NCBI GenBank assembly: GCA_963932955.1
Contig: CAWVRK010000002.1
Coordinates: forward strand, 62,001-126,000
Origin: Flavicella sp963932955
GTDB lineage: Bacteria; Bacteroidota; Bacteroidia; Flavobacteriales; Flavobacteriaceae
Length of the DNA: 64,000 nt
Reading direction: 5' to 3'
A model generated the notes under the pieces. That model saw only the letters and a program-made list of their open reading frames with translations. It was not told the DNA's origin and searched no databases. Positions 8,735 to 17,581 of the stretch are shown piece by piece. Both the position numbers and the translations under genes were made by a program. The first letter of the stretch is position 1. Each line of letters begins with the position of its first letter.

Positions 8735-9856
8735 ATGAAAATAACCATTGCTGCATCTCACAGATTTCATTTACTCGACTTGGCCCGTGAATTGGAAAAT
8801 CATGGTCATGACGTTAATTTTTATTCTTACGTGCCTAAAAAAAGAAATGTTTCATTTGGATTGTCAAAAAAAAGCATCAAATCCCTATTTCTACTTTCAA
8901 TTCCATTCTTGTTGTTTGTGAAAATTTCCAAAAATTCTGATTTGTCTAAAAAGATTTTGTACTCATTTCTGGACCTTTACGTATCTTATTTCAGCCCAAA
9001 ATGTGATGTGTTTATTGGCCTTGGAACTGTTTATTTAAAAGCATTTCAAAAAGCCAAAAAACAGGGAGCTATGACTATTTTAGAGTGGGGGAGTAAACAC
9101 ATTGATGTTCAACAGGAAATCTTGAGCAAAACCCCTAATTATAAAAAACAAAATCAATTTTTTACACGTCGTTCCAAGATTGGGTATGAAATCGCGGATT
9201 ACATTGCAATTTCATCTAATCATACAAAGGATAGTTTTATAGCCAAAGGCATACACAAAGACAAACTGCTAATAAATCCTTATGGTGTAGACTTAGAGAT
9301 GTTTTCCCCTACAAAATTATGTAACAAAGATTTCTATGACTTATTGATTGTGGGAAGCTGGAGCTACCGAAAGGGTGCTGATTTATTGACAAAATTCTGT
9401 TCAAAACACAAGTATACGCTTTTGCATGTTGGTTCAATAGTAGACATAGAATTCCCCGAGCTACCGAACATGACACACATCGATAGTGTAAATCAAAAAG
9501 AGTTGATCAAATACTATCAAAAAGCCAAAGTATTTGTGTTGCCCTCAAGAGAAGAAGGATTGGCGATGGTTCAAATGCAAGCCTTGGTTTGTGGGCTGCC
9601 AATTGTTTGTTCAAAGGACACAGGAGGTCGTGATTTGAAAAAGTTTTTGTCGGATGAAAAATGGATTATAGAGATGGAAAGCTTCGATTTGGAAGCGTTG
9701 CACAATTCAATTGAAAAAGGACTGGAAATTTCAGCACAACAAAAAGGCATCAGAGACCAATCAAAAGAAATTGCGCAAAAGTTGGATTGGACATCCTATG
9801 GCAATAGATATCAAGAAAACATCAACAATGCAATATTCAAACAAACATACGCATGA
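8735..9856 (+). CDS. GT4-type glycosyltransferase, second of two paralogues
   Basis: A 373-residue GT-B glycosyltransferase and paralogue of the gene just upstream. It has the matching N-terminus (SHRFHLLDLARELENHGHDV), GSWSYRKGADLL near residue 206 and LPSREEGLAMVQMQALVCG near residue 269. In the last motif EDGFG of the neighbour is EEGLA here, so the donor site has drifted and the two may use different sugars. The stop overlaps the start of the acyltransferase gene (ATGA). The 90-base gap between the paralogues holds no recognisable feature. Confidence 0.88.
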   Translation: MKITIAASHRFHLLDLARELENHGHDVNFYSYVPKKRNVSFGLSKKSIKSLFLLSIPFLLFVKISKNSDLSKKILYSFLDLYVSYFSPKCDVFIGLGTVYLKAFQKAKKQGAMTILEWGSKHIDVQQEILSKTPNYKKQNQFFTRRSKIGYEIADYIAISSNHTKDSFIAKGIHKDKLLINPYGVDLEMFSPTKLCNKDFYDLLIVGSWSYRKGADLLTKFCSKHKYTLLHVGSIVDIEFPELPNMTHIDSVNQKELIKYYQKAKVFVLPSREEGLAMVQMQALVCGLPIVCSKDTGGRDLKKFLSDEKWIIEMESFDLEALHNSIEKGLEISAQQKGIRDQSKEIAQKLDWTSYGNRYQENINNAIFKQTYA

Positions 9857-10854
9857 AAAGAAATACCGCAATAGACATCGGTAGATTCTTTGCCTCCCTC
9901 ATGGTGGTATGTCTACACACAAAATTTCCCGTCAAATTATTGGGCCCTTTTGTCGCTGATATTGCAAAATTTTCGGTGCCCTTTTTTCTGTTGACTAGTG
10001 GCTTTTATTTGTATGATGTAGAAAATGAAAAATTTAAGGCCAAAGTCAAAAAAAGCATTAAAAAATTATTGCGAATTCTATTAGAGGCTAGCTTGGTTTA
10101 TGGGGCCCTACGAGTTTTAAAAAAATATTACTTTGAAATAGACATCTCAAACCAACACATCCGATTGTTTGAATTTTTTGTTTTTAACGATACTAAATTT
10201 ACAGAACACCTTTGGTATTTGTTTGCTGTATTGTATGTTTTGATAATTTTATTGGTGACCTCTCGTGCTAAGAGCTTGGACTTGTTTTTAAAGTTTACAC
10301 CAATCTTTGTATTCATTCATGTTGTATTTTGCACGCTTAGTCGAAATTATTTTGAAGATCCTTTTCTTTATGAATTAAACTGGTTGGTGACAGCAATGCC
10401 TTTCATAAGTATTGGACTCTTGATCCGAAAAAAGAAATTATTTGAATCATTTAAAAACACTTATTTATTAAGATGTCTTATCGGTTTTGTCTTTCTAATT
10501 TTTATAGAACATTATCTGTTCAAATTGATCGTAGGAAAAGGACCTGGAGTCCTCTCAATTTTTTTATTTTCCATCACGATGCTTCTTTTCCTTGCAAAAA
10601 ACCCAAAAATATTTCATCCTAAAATTGACAATTTCTTAGCGGACATTGGAAAAAATCATGCCCTTGATATTTATGTCTATCATGTTTTGATCCGAAATAT
10701 CTTAACACTATCCGGAGCATCACTTGCATTGAACAACTCGGTAGTAATTTTTTTACTGTCTTTGCTTTTCTCTATTGCCTTACAAAAGGTGAAATCGAGT
10801 TCTTACAGATTGAATAAGCATTTCAAAATTCATCAGGCAATCTCCAAATCCTAA
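9853..10854 (+). CDS. Membrane acyltransferase, acyltransferase-3 family
   Basis: A 333-residue multi-pass protein of the acyltransferase-3 (OafA/WecH-like) family, which O-acetylates or otherwise acylates surface sugars from the membrane. The N-terminal motif AIDIGRFFASLMVVCLHTKFP has the family's arginine and histidine (R near residue 9, H near residue 22), and about nine to ten hydrophobic segments follow. AEHLWYL-like sequence (TEHLWYLFAVLYVL) near residue 116 is another family hallmark. There is no C-terminal SGNH domain, so it is the short form. It would add a fourth acylation activity to this locus. Confidence 0.85.
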   Translation: MKRNTAIDIGRFFASLMVVCLHTKFPVKLLGPFVADIAKFSVPFFLLTSGFYLYDVENEKFKAKVKKSIKKLLRILLEASLVYGALRVLKKYYFEIDISNQHIRLFEFFVFNDTKFTEHLWYLFAVLYVLIILLVTSRAKSLDLFLKFTPIFVFIHVVFCTLSRNYFEDPFLYELNWLVTAMPFISIGLLIRKKKLFESFKNTYLLRCLIGFVFLIFIEHYLFKLIVGKGPGVLSIFLFSITMLLFLAKNPKIFHPKIDNFLADIGKNHALDIYVYHVLIRNILTLSGASLALNNSVVIFLLSLLFSIALQKVKSSSYRLNKHFKIHQAISKS

Positions 10855-10998
10855 ATCAATCTCAACAATACTCATTTTAAAACCGGGGAACCGATTGTGC
10901 CTCTTTTTTAAAATAGAAATATAAATGATTTCAATAAAATAAAAATCATTGCCCCTAACTACTCCATTAAATTAATGGATACCGCACCTTTTACTTTC

Positions 10999-11032
10999 TT
11001 TGTGAATGATTTATAAACTTTTTTTATCTTTG
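10999..11032 (+). promoter_or_regulatory. Internal promoter ahead of the GT-D-like gene
   Basis: TTTG at 10999-11002 and TATCTTTG at 11025-11032, with 22 bases between, match the Bacteroidota vegetative promoter. The ATG at 11040 follows the -7 box by only seven bases, so the mRNA may be leaderless. Confidence 0.65.
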
Positions 11033-11039
11033 GACGACC

Positions 11040-12035
11040 ATGCTTAGCTTACTAATGAAATGTTTCCGGAAATTAAATTCCTTTCTTCTCAAGAAAAGAT
11101 TTACAAATCCTATTTGTGAAATAGATAGAACTTTGGCTAATGAACTCATTTATGAATTGTTAAATTCCGAGAAGCCATGTATGATCTCGAGATTTGGAAC
11201 CACAGAACTCATCACAATCAACAACTATTTGTGCATTACCCAAAAAGTCTCGATCCTTAAAAAGCTAAAAAAATTTATTACTGACAAAACACATCTGCCT
11301 TGGTGGGATGAAAAAAACTTCAAATACCTAGATGAATACTCAGGTGTTTTCCCTCCGACGAAAGAGATGGCAATACGCTTATCCAAAAGGTATTTAAAAG
11401 ACATCCCTGAAATCGATATTTTAGGCTCGTTTCAATACTATGAAAAATTCATGCCTTTGTCTGAAGACGTTCAGAATGTACACCTCGAAACGCTGTATCC
11501 CTTCTTTGTCAACAATCCGTGGACACGGGTGTTGAAAGGGAAAAAAGTATTGGTCATTCACCCTTTTGAAGATACTATAAAAAAACAATACTCAATCCGG
11601 GAAAAACTTTTTAACAATTCTAATGTACTTCCAGAATTTGAGCTAATTACCCTCAAATCTGTTCAATCTGCTGCAGGAATAAGACCAAATGAGTTCAACG
11701 ATTGGCATGAAGCTCTTGCATACATGAAAAAACAAATTGATGAAATTGATTTTGACATTGCCATTATTGGCTGTGGTGCATATGGCTTGCCGTTGGCAGC
11801 ACATGTAAAAAGAAAAGGTAAAAAAGCATTCCATATCGGTGGCGGTTTGCAATTGTTGTTTGGCATCAAAGGAAAAAGATGGGACAACCCAAATTATGGA
11901 GTTCATGAATTTAAAGAACATAAATTTTTAATGGCAGAACCTTACTGCAGCCTTTATAATAAATATTGGACAAGGCCATTGCAACATGACACTCCAAAAA
12001 CAGCCTCGAAAATTGATGAGGCAACATACTGGTAA
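11040..12035 (+). CDS. GT-D-fold (DUF1792-like) glycosyltransferase candidate
   Basis: A 331-residue protein that resembles glycosyltransferases of the GT-D fold. The N-terminal motif MISRFGTTEL at residues 48-57 corresponds to the RFGDGE-type motif of DUF1792 proteins, and the C-terminal part has IIGCGAYGLPLAAHVKRKGK followed by HIGGGLQLLFGIKGKRW, a segment I associate with the same group. VLVIHPFEDTIKKQY near residue 171 is also typical. TTE replaces the usual DGE, so metal or donor binding may differ. It follows its own promoter and stops four bases before the next acyltransferase. If ATG 11040 is not used, ATG 11055 is the next choice. Confidence 0.65.
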   Translation: MLSLLMKCFRKLNSFLLKKRFTNPICEIDRTLANELIYELLNSEKPCMISRFGTTELITINNYLCITQKVSILKKLKKFITDKTHLPWWDEKNFKYLDEYSGVFPPTKEMAIRLSKRYLKDIPEIDILGSFQYYEKFMPLSEDVQNVHLETLYPFFVNNPWTRVLKGKKVLVIHPFEDTIKKQYSIREKLFNNSNVLPEFELITLKSVQSAAGIRPNEFNDWHEALAYMKKQIDEIDFDIAIIGCGAYGLPLAAHVKRKGKKAFHIGGGLQLLFGIKGKRWDNPNYGVHEFKEHKFLMAEPYCSLYNKYWTRPLQHDTPKTASKIDEATYW

Positions 12036-12038
12036 AAA

Positions 12039-12740
12039 ATGAGACTTCTAAAAAGATTTCGTTCCTTCAACATCCTTGCAACACTGTATTTCAATTTTAA
12101 AATGCTGAAATTCAAGCAGGCTTTGAAGTTGCCCTTTATTTTTAATCATAAAGTGCGATTTGAAAACATCTCAGGTAAAATAATTCTAAAGAACAAGAAG
12201 ATTTCAAGAGGGATTGTTAAAATAGGTGCCAGAGGCTCCGATATGTTTGCGCACTCAGCTACTGTGATTGATTTGAAAGGAATTGTTGTCATTGATGGCA
12301 ATGTAGACATTGGCCATGGTTGTTTGATAAGGGTGGATAAAAAGGGTGTCTTGAGTTTTGGAAACAATGTTACTGTAGGTGCACAATCAAAAATATTTTG
12401 TGTCAATAAAATTGTTTTTAAAAATCAAATAGACATTAGTTGGGAGTGTCAAGTTTTTGACACGAATTTTCATTACCTAAGAAATCGAACTGACAACTCT
12501 ATTGAAGAAATGATTGGAGAAATTGAAATAGGCTCTTACAATTGGTTGGGGAACAGAATCACCGTGATGAAAAACACCAAAACCCCTAAAAATTTTACAG
12601 TTGCTTCAAACAGCCTGTGCAACAAAAGTTATACAGACCTTCCTCCCTTTTCAATAATAGGCGGCTATCCAGCTAAATTGATAGGAAGCAATAAAGAACG
12701 TGTTTTTGAAAAATTAGAAGGATTCTCAATTGAAAAATAG
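12039..12740 (+). CDS. Hexapeptide-repeat acyltransferase
   Basis: A 233-residue acyltransferase with a left-handed beta-helix: repeats run from about residue 77 to 145 (IDLKGIVVIDGNVDIGHGC, LSFGNNVTVGAQSKIF, IDISWECQVFDTNFHYL) and the C-terminal closing motif is FSIIGGYPAKLIG. The N-terminal 60 residues are basic and not repeat-like. DTNFHYL near residue 143 supplies the likely catalytic histidine, as in maltose or serine acetyltransferases. It probably acetylates a sugar in the repeat unit or a nucleotide-sugar precursor. It sits four bases behind the GT-D-like gene, suggesting that the two act on the same residue (inference). Confidence 0.82.
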   Translation: MRLLKRFRSFNILATLYFNFKMLKFKQALKLPFIFNHKVRFENISGKIILKNKKISRGIVKIGARGSDMFAHSATVIDLKGIVVIDGNVDIGHGCLIRVDKKGVLSFGNNVTVGAQSKIFCVNKIVFKNQIDISWECQVFDTNFHYLRNRTDNSIEEMIGEIEIGSYNWLGNRITVMKNTKTPKNFTVASNSLCNKSYTDLPPFSIIGGYPAKLIGSNKERVFEKLEGFSIEK

Positions 12741-12955
12741 GAAACCATGTGCATCTCTCTAAATTGGTAAAAATTATGTTGCCTTTAGCCATCTAAAAAA
12801 TCCATGGTTGTGTTTCAAAATGCCAACCTATTCGTCTTAAAAAAAATTATTCACTACCCAAAATAGGAAAACAAATTGGCATCTACGTTACAACCCAGCC
12901 AATAGAATTAAAAAGTAAATTCCCAACAAATAAAACGTATCAAAATAAAGTTTAA

Positions 12956-13789
12956 ATGAACAAAATAGCAGTGCTATTGACTTGTTTCAACAGAAAAGAA
13001 GACACCCTGAGGTGTCTCGATCAATTGTTTTGTTTGAAAAAAGAAATGGATGTCTACGTGGTAGATGACAATTCATCTGACGGAACATCCGCAGCGATTT
13101 TGAAACATTTCCCGGATGTACATTTAATTAAAGGCAACGGAGATTTGTTTTGGAACAGAGGCATGCACCTGGCCTGGAAACATGCGAGCAAGCGTAAATA
13201 CGATTTCTATTTATGGCTGAATGATGATGTGGTTCTCTACAAAAATTGTTTTGAAGAAATGTTTGCATGTGCAACTGTCTTAAACAACAAGGGCATCGTC
13301 TCTGGAATTATAGAAACCGCTGACAACTCAAAAATTATATATGGCGGCACAGACAAGCAGCGAAACATCATCAAACCCAACGGATATTTACAACAGATCA
13401 CAAACATGAATGGAAATGTAGTTTTGATTCCAAGTACCGTGTTCGAAAAACTGGGCAATTTGGATCCTACTTTTCACCATGATCTAGGCGATGTTGATTA
13501 TGGTTACCGGGCTCAAAAGGAGGGGATTTCGGTCTGCTCAACAAAAGCAGTCGTTGGAAGTGGTCAAGAAAATGACCTCAGCAGAATGCGCATGAAAAAC
13601 TGCACCCTAAAAGAAAGATTTCAAAAGTTGTATTCTCCTTTGGGTTCCCCTCCAAAACTAAACTTTTATTTCCGAAAACGTCATTTCGGATTTCTGAATG
13701 CCTTTTCTTTTTACACATTCCAAATAGTCTTAAACACCCTTCCTGATTCGTTGGTGAAATTGATCTTTGGAAATAAATATTCTTCATGA
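12956..13789 (+). CDS. GT2-family glycosyltransferase
   Basis: A 277-residue GT-A-fold inverting glycosyltransferase. The N-terminus has VLLTCFNRKEDTLRCL, then VVDDNSSDGT near residue 36 for nucleotide binding, and the metal-binding LWLNDDVVL near residue 84. HHDLGDVDYGYRAQKEG near residue 178 has the ED/DVD-type acceptor site with YGYRA, as in rhamnosyl- and related transferases. The stop overlaps the next gene (ATGA at 13786), so both are coupled. The preceding 215 bases (12741-12955) are AT-rich and contain no gene or strong promoter that I can recognise. Confidence 0.88.
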   Translation: MNKIAVLLTCFNRKEDTLRCLDQLFCLKKEMDVYVVDDNSSDGTSAAILKHFPDVHLIKGNGDLFWNRGMHLAWKHASKRKYDFYLWLNDDVVLYKNCFEEMFACATVLNNKGIVSGIIETADNSKIIYGGTDKQRNIIKPNGYLQQITNMNGNVVLIPSTVFEKLGNLDPTFHHDLGDVDYGYRAQKEGISVCSTKAVVGSGQENDLSRMRMKNCTLKERFQKLYSPLGSPPKLNFYFRKRHFGFLNAFSFYTFQIVLNTLPDSLVKLIFGNKYSS

Positions 13790-14865
13790 AAGTACTTCAC
13801 ATCACAGCGTCCATAGACAAAAGTGCTGGCGGACCGTCCCGTTCGGTTCCAAAAACTTGTATTGAATTGGCGAAATTAGGTGTTGAGATTGAAATCATGA
13901 CCAAAACAAGCGAACATCCGGTTGAGATACCAAGCCATACAAACTTGATACTGACCTATAAATCGTTGTGGAATCTATTTGTTTTTGGATTGAAACTTTC
14001 AAGAGAGGGAACTGACCTCATACACATTCAGCAAATTTGGAATCCCTATGTGAATGTCATGGCCTATTGGGCTCAAAAAAAAGACATCCCTTATATCATC
14101 ACCCCAAGAGGGATGTTGGAACCATGGATCTTGGCGCGCAATCCTTGGAAGAAAAAATTGGCCATGTGGTTGTTCCAAAACAAAGCCATCCGCAAAGCAG
14201 ACCACTTGCATGCCACCGCCCAAATGGAAGCGGATAACATCAGAAAAGCGGGATTTAACAATCCCATCAGCATCATTCCCAATGGCATTAATTTGAGTGA
14301 AGTCAAAGCTGTGAAAACTAATTATGGCACCAAAAAAATGGTGTTTTTGTCTCGAATCCACCCCAAAAAAGGCATCGAGTTGCTTCTAGAGGCCTGGCGG
14401 ACGATGGACTCCAAAGAGTGGACTTTGGAAATTGCAGGTGATGGAGACACCTCCTATGTCGAGACACTGAAAAAGAGCGCATCCGACTTGAAAGAAGTCC
14501 GCTTTATAGGCCCCCAATACGGAGAAGCCAAATGGGATTGCATTCGCTCGGCAGATGTGATGGTCTTGCCCACCTTCAGCGAAAACTTTGGCATTGTGGT
14601 CGCAGAAGCCTTGGCAGTTGGCGTACCGGTCTTAACGACCAAGGGCACGCCGTGGGAAGAGCTAGAAACCCACAAATGCGGTTGGTGGATTGAATTGTCA
14701 GTTGCCAATTTAAAAACCGCCCTTGAAAACCTTGTCAACAGCCCCATAGAGGAATTTAAAGCCATGGGCAAACGCGGAACAGCATTGGTCAAAGAAAAAT
14801 ACGACACCAAGGCAGTAGCTAAAGACATAGTAGCACTTTACAAAACATCAATCCATAAAAAATAA
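13786..14865 (+). CDS. GT4-family glycosyltransferase
   Basis: A 359-residue GT-B glycosyltransferase. The N-terminus MKVLHITASIDKSAGGPSRS is typical of family 4, TPRGMLEPWIL near residue 105 is a common motif of EPS transferases of this family, and the donor domain has FLSRIHPKKGIELLLEAW near residue 186 and PTFSENFGIVVAEALAVG near residue 262. It probably adds a hexose to the lipid-linked intermediate. Its base composition is visibly less AT-rich than that of the genes from 3.5 to 13 kb, which hints at a different history. The start overlaps the GT2 stop. Confidence 0.9.
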   Translation: MKVLHITASIDKSAGGPSRSVPKTCIELAKLGVEIEIMTKTSEHPVEIPSHTNLILTYKSLWNLFVFGLKLSREGTDLIHIQQIWNPYVNVMAYWAQKKDIPYIITPRGMLEPWILARNPWKKKLAMWLFQNKAIRKADHLHATAQMEADNIRKAGFNNPISIIPNGINLSEVKAVKTNYGTKKMVFLSRIHPKKGIELLLEAWRTMDSKEWTLEIAGDGDTSYVETLKKSASDLKEVRFIGPQYGEAKWDCIRSADVMVLPTFSENFGIVVAEALAVGVPVLTTKGTPWEELETHKCGWWIELSVANLKTALENLVNSPIEEFKAMGKRGTALVKEKYDTKAVAKDIVALYKTSIHKK

Positions 14866-15022
14866 GCGCACTGAAATTGTCAAAACACGTGCATGTTTTG
14901 GTACAGGGTGGTTTGGAATGTGCCATGCATGCAGATAGTTTGTGCGATATGAAGAAAAAATACAATGACAAATCATTTCTAAAGGGTCTCAAAAATCATA
15001 CGATTTAACAATACATCTCTAC

Positions 15023-16162
15023 ATGAAAATAGGAATCATTACCATCTTAAATGTAAACAATTACGGAGCCGAATTACAGGCCTTTGCATTGCACAATAAG
15101 TTAAAGCAAATGGGATATGATAATGAAGTCATCAATTATCTATACTATAAGAATCCTGATTTCAAAAAGGAACCCGCATCAAAGCCATTGATAAAAACAA
15201 ATTTCAAAAACAAACTTAAAGATTTCGTGTTGAAATGGTTAGATAAATACAGCTCCGTAAGATATCCAAAAATAGCGAAGATTCGCAAACAACGTTTTGA
15301 TGATTTCCACAAACAACATACAGTAGTTTCTAAAGTTTATAATAGCTATTCGGCTTTATACAAAGCAAAATTGGAGTATGATACCTTTATCGTGGGGAGC
15401 GATCAGGTGTGGAATCCCAATAACGGAACTAATATTGCCCCTTTTTTCTTAACTTTTGCGCCCAAGAAAGCCAAAAAGATTGCCTATGCCTCTAGCTTTG
15501 GAATAGGCGATGTAAACCAAGCCTTTTATCCACAATATAGGGAATGGCTTAACAATATAAATTATTTGGCTACACGGGAGTCAGATGGAGTTCAAATTAT
15601 AAAAGAAGTAACAGGAAGAGATGCTGTGCATGTTGTAGATCCTACACTATTGCTCAGCAAAAAGCAATGGGAAAAAATTCTTGTTCCTTATAAGTCAGAC
15701 AAACCTTATCTGTTATTTTTTGTATTCAAAAAGAATGCGTTTGCAGAAGATTTAGCTTATGAGATTCAAAAGCAGACGGGTTACCAAATCATAAGGGTTT
15801 GCAAAAATGAAATACCTTTAGAAAATGACAAGAATATTCTAAATATTCGGGATTTTGGACCGGCAGAATTCTTAGGGTTGTACCAAAAAGCCTCATTTGT
15901 GATAACAACCTCTTTTCATGGAAGTATCTTTTCATTAATTTTTGAAAAACCTTTTTACACCATCACACCAGCAAGTAAAAACAACAACAGTAGACAACAG
16001 AGCTTAATGGAATTGATTGGTTTAGAGGAGCGCTTAATTAAAGAAGGCAGTAAAGTTGATTTGACAAAATGGGAGGCTATTGATTTTGAACAGGTAGGCA
16101 AAGTCCTGAAAAATGAAATAGAAAAATCAGAAAAATATTTAGAACAATCACTAACCGAATAA
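15023..16162 (+). CDS. Polysaccharide pyruvyl transferase family protein
   Basis: A 379-residue protein of the pyruvyl transferase family, which transfers pyruvate from phosphoenolpyruvate to sugars as a ketal and so adds negative charge. Characteristic are the N-terminus ITILNVNNYGAELQAFAL, DTFIVGSDQVWNP near residue 119, YASSFG near residue 154, the segment ATRESDGVQII, HVVDPTLLL near residue 205 and TTSFHGSIFSLIF near residue 299. It lies nine bases before an FrhB-like iron-sulfur protein, a common gene pair in polysaccharide loci. Some members of the family are involved in other modifications, so pyruvylation is likely but not proven. Confidence 0.87.
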   Translation: MKIGIITILNVNNYGAELQAFALHNKLKQMGYDNEVINYLYYKNPDFKKEPASKPLIKTNFKNKLKDFVLKWLDKYSSVRYPKIAKIRKQRFDDFHKQHTVVSKVYNSYSALYKAKLEYDTFIVGSDQVWNPNNGTNIAPFFLTFAPKKAKKIAYASSFGIGDVNQAFYPQYREWLNNINYLATRESDGVQIIKEVTGRDAVHVVDPTLLLSKKQWEKILVPYKSDKPYLLFFVFKKNAFAEDLAYEIQKQTGYQIIRVCKNEIPLENDKNILNIRDFGPAEFLGLYQKASFVITTSFHGSIFSLIFEKPFYTITPASKNNNSRQQSLMELIGLEERLIKEGSKVDLTKWEAIDFEQVGKVLKNEIEKSEKYLEQSLTE

Positions 16163-16171
16163 CATACTATT

Positions 16172-17581
16172 GTGATCAAAACAAGAAATATTGCAGATGT
16201 GGTAAAAGGAGGCTTTTGTGTGGGTTGTGGAGCTTGTGCATACAGTACAGGAACCACAATGAAATTGAATGAGTTTGGTGAGTATGTTCCAAACTTAAAA
16301 GAAATAGCCAACGCAGATACTGAAGCAAAGGAAAATGCAAATTTTGTATGTCCTTCTTTGAACCCAGAATACAACGAAGATAAATTATCAGAAACTCTTT
16401 TCGATCAGAAAACATCTAAAAGAAGTCAATACATAGGCAATTATAAAAGTATCTATGGCGGTTTTGTAAAAGAAGACCAATACAGAAATAGAGGGACTTC
16501 AGGAGGTTTTGGCACTTATATTGGTGCAGCTCTTTATGAACGAGGAATGATTGATGGTGTAATTCATGTAAAAGAAAATAAAAGAGAGGAACCTTCAGAT
16601 GCATTTTTTAAATATGGGATCAGTACTTCTCTAGAAGAAATTCAAGGGGGGGCTCGAACGAAATATCATGTCATTGAACTGTCGGAGGTTTTGAATTTAT
16701 TACTCAAAAAACCAGGCAAATATCTTTTAGTTGGAGTTCCTTGTATGATCAAAGCCATTCGCAGAATACAACTAACCGACAACTTGGTCAAAGAGTCCAT
16801 TAAATATACAGTAGCATTGGTTTGCGGTCATTTAAAAAGCGTAAATTGGACTCTTTCATTAGCTTGGGGTAAAGGAATTACACCCGAAAAAGCTACTACT
16901 TTTAAATATCGGACAAAAGGACCAGGAATCCCTGCCCGTGCTTATGTTTTTACCGCATACAGCGACACACAAGAGATAATGGAAGATTCAGGAAATGTTA
17001 TTGGAGGGAAATTTAACCAAGGGGCTATGATGCTACCCGCATGCAATTTTTGTGATGATGTTGTCGGAGAAACAGCCGACATCACTGTGGGGGATGCTTG
17101 GTTACCACAATTTGAAGTGGATGCGCAGGGAACAAATATGTTAGTGGTAAGAAATAAAGAAATTGATGATGTATTAAAAAAATGCATAATAGAAGACAGA
17201 GTGTCTTTGGTTGATTTAACAGAAGCTGATGCTAAGGATGCCCAATCAGGCGGATTTCGACAACGCAGAGAGGGCTTGTCATATCGTTTGCATCAAATGG
17301 ACAAACAAGGGAAAGCCAGACCGGAAAAAAGAATCAAAGCAAATAGCTTTGTAATTGCTCCGCTCAGAAAAATAATATATGTAATGAGATATCGGGTAAC
17401 CATTTTATCAAGAGTCCATTTTGAGAAAGCCTTAATGACAAATGATTATCAATATTATAGAAAGAGAATGAAGGCGCTATTAAAGACTTTGCGTCTGCTT
17501 GAAATTTCTAGTTCTGCAACTAGGATTGTTAGAAAGAAAATATCATATATGCGACTAAAAAAGGTTACTCATGACTCATAA
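16172..17581 (+). CDS. FrhB-like iron-sulfur protein (coenzyme F420 hydrogenase/dehydrogenase beta subunit family)
   Basis: A 469-residue protein with the family's N-terminal cysteine cluster (GFCVGCGACAYS near residue 14, then FVCPS near residue 54) and the FrhB core with RGTSGGFGTYIGAALYERG near residue 109, GVPCMIKAIRR near residue 190, VCGHLKS and GDAWLPQFE. FrhB proteins bind FAD and an iron-sulfur cluster. This lineage is not known to make F420, and in polysaccharide loci the substrate is not established. The start is GTG at 16172, right behind the pyruvyl transferase, and the end overlaps the WcaF-like gene by eleven bases, so the three genes form one unit. Confidence 0.82.
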   Translation: MIKTRNIADVVKGGFCVGCGACAYSTGTTMKLNEFGEYVPNLKEIANADTEAKENANFVCPSLNPEYNEDKLSETLFDQKTSKRSQYIGNYKSIYGGFVKEDQYRNRGTSGGFGTYIGAALYERGMIDGVIHVKENKREEPSDAFFKYGISTSLEEIQGGARTKYHVIELSEVLNLLLKKPGKYLLVGVPCMIKAIRRIQLTDNLVKESIKYTVALVCGHLKSVNWTLSLAWGKGITPEKATTFKYRTKGPGIPARAYVFTAYSDTQEIMEDSGNVIGGKFNQGAMMLPACNFCDDVVGETADITVGDAWLPQFEVDAQGTNMLVVRNKEIDDVLKKCIIEDRVSLVDLTEADAKDAQSGGFRQRREGLSYRLHQMDKQGKARPEKRIKANSFVIAPLRKIIYVMRYRVTILSRVHFEKALMTNDYQYYRKRMKALLKTLRLLEISSSATRIVRKKISYMRLKKVTHDS

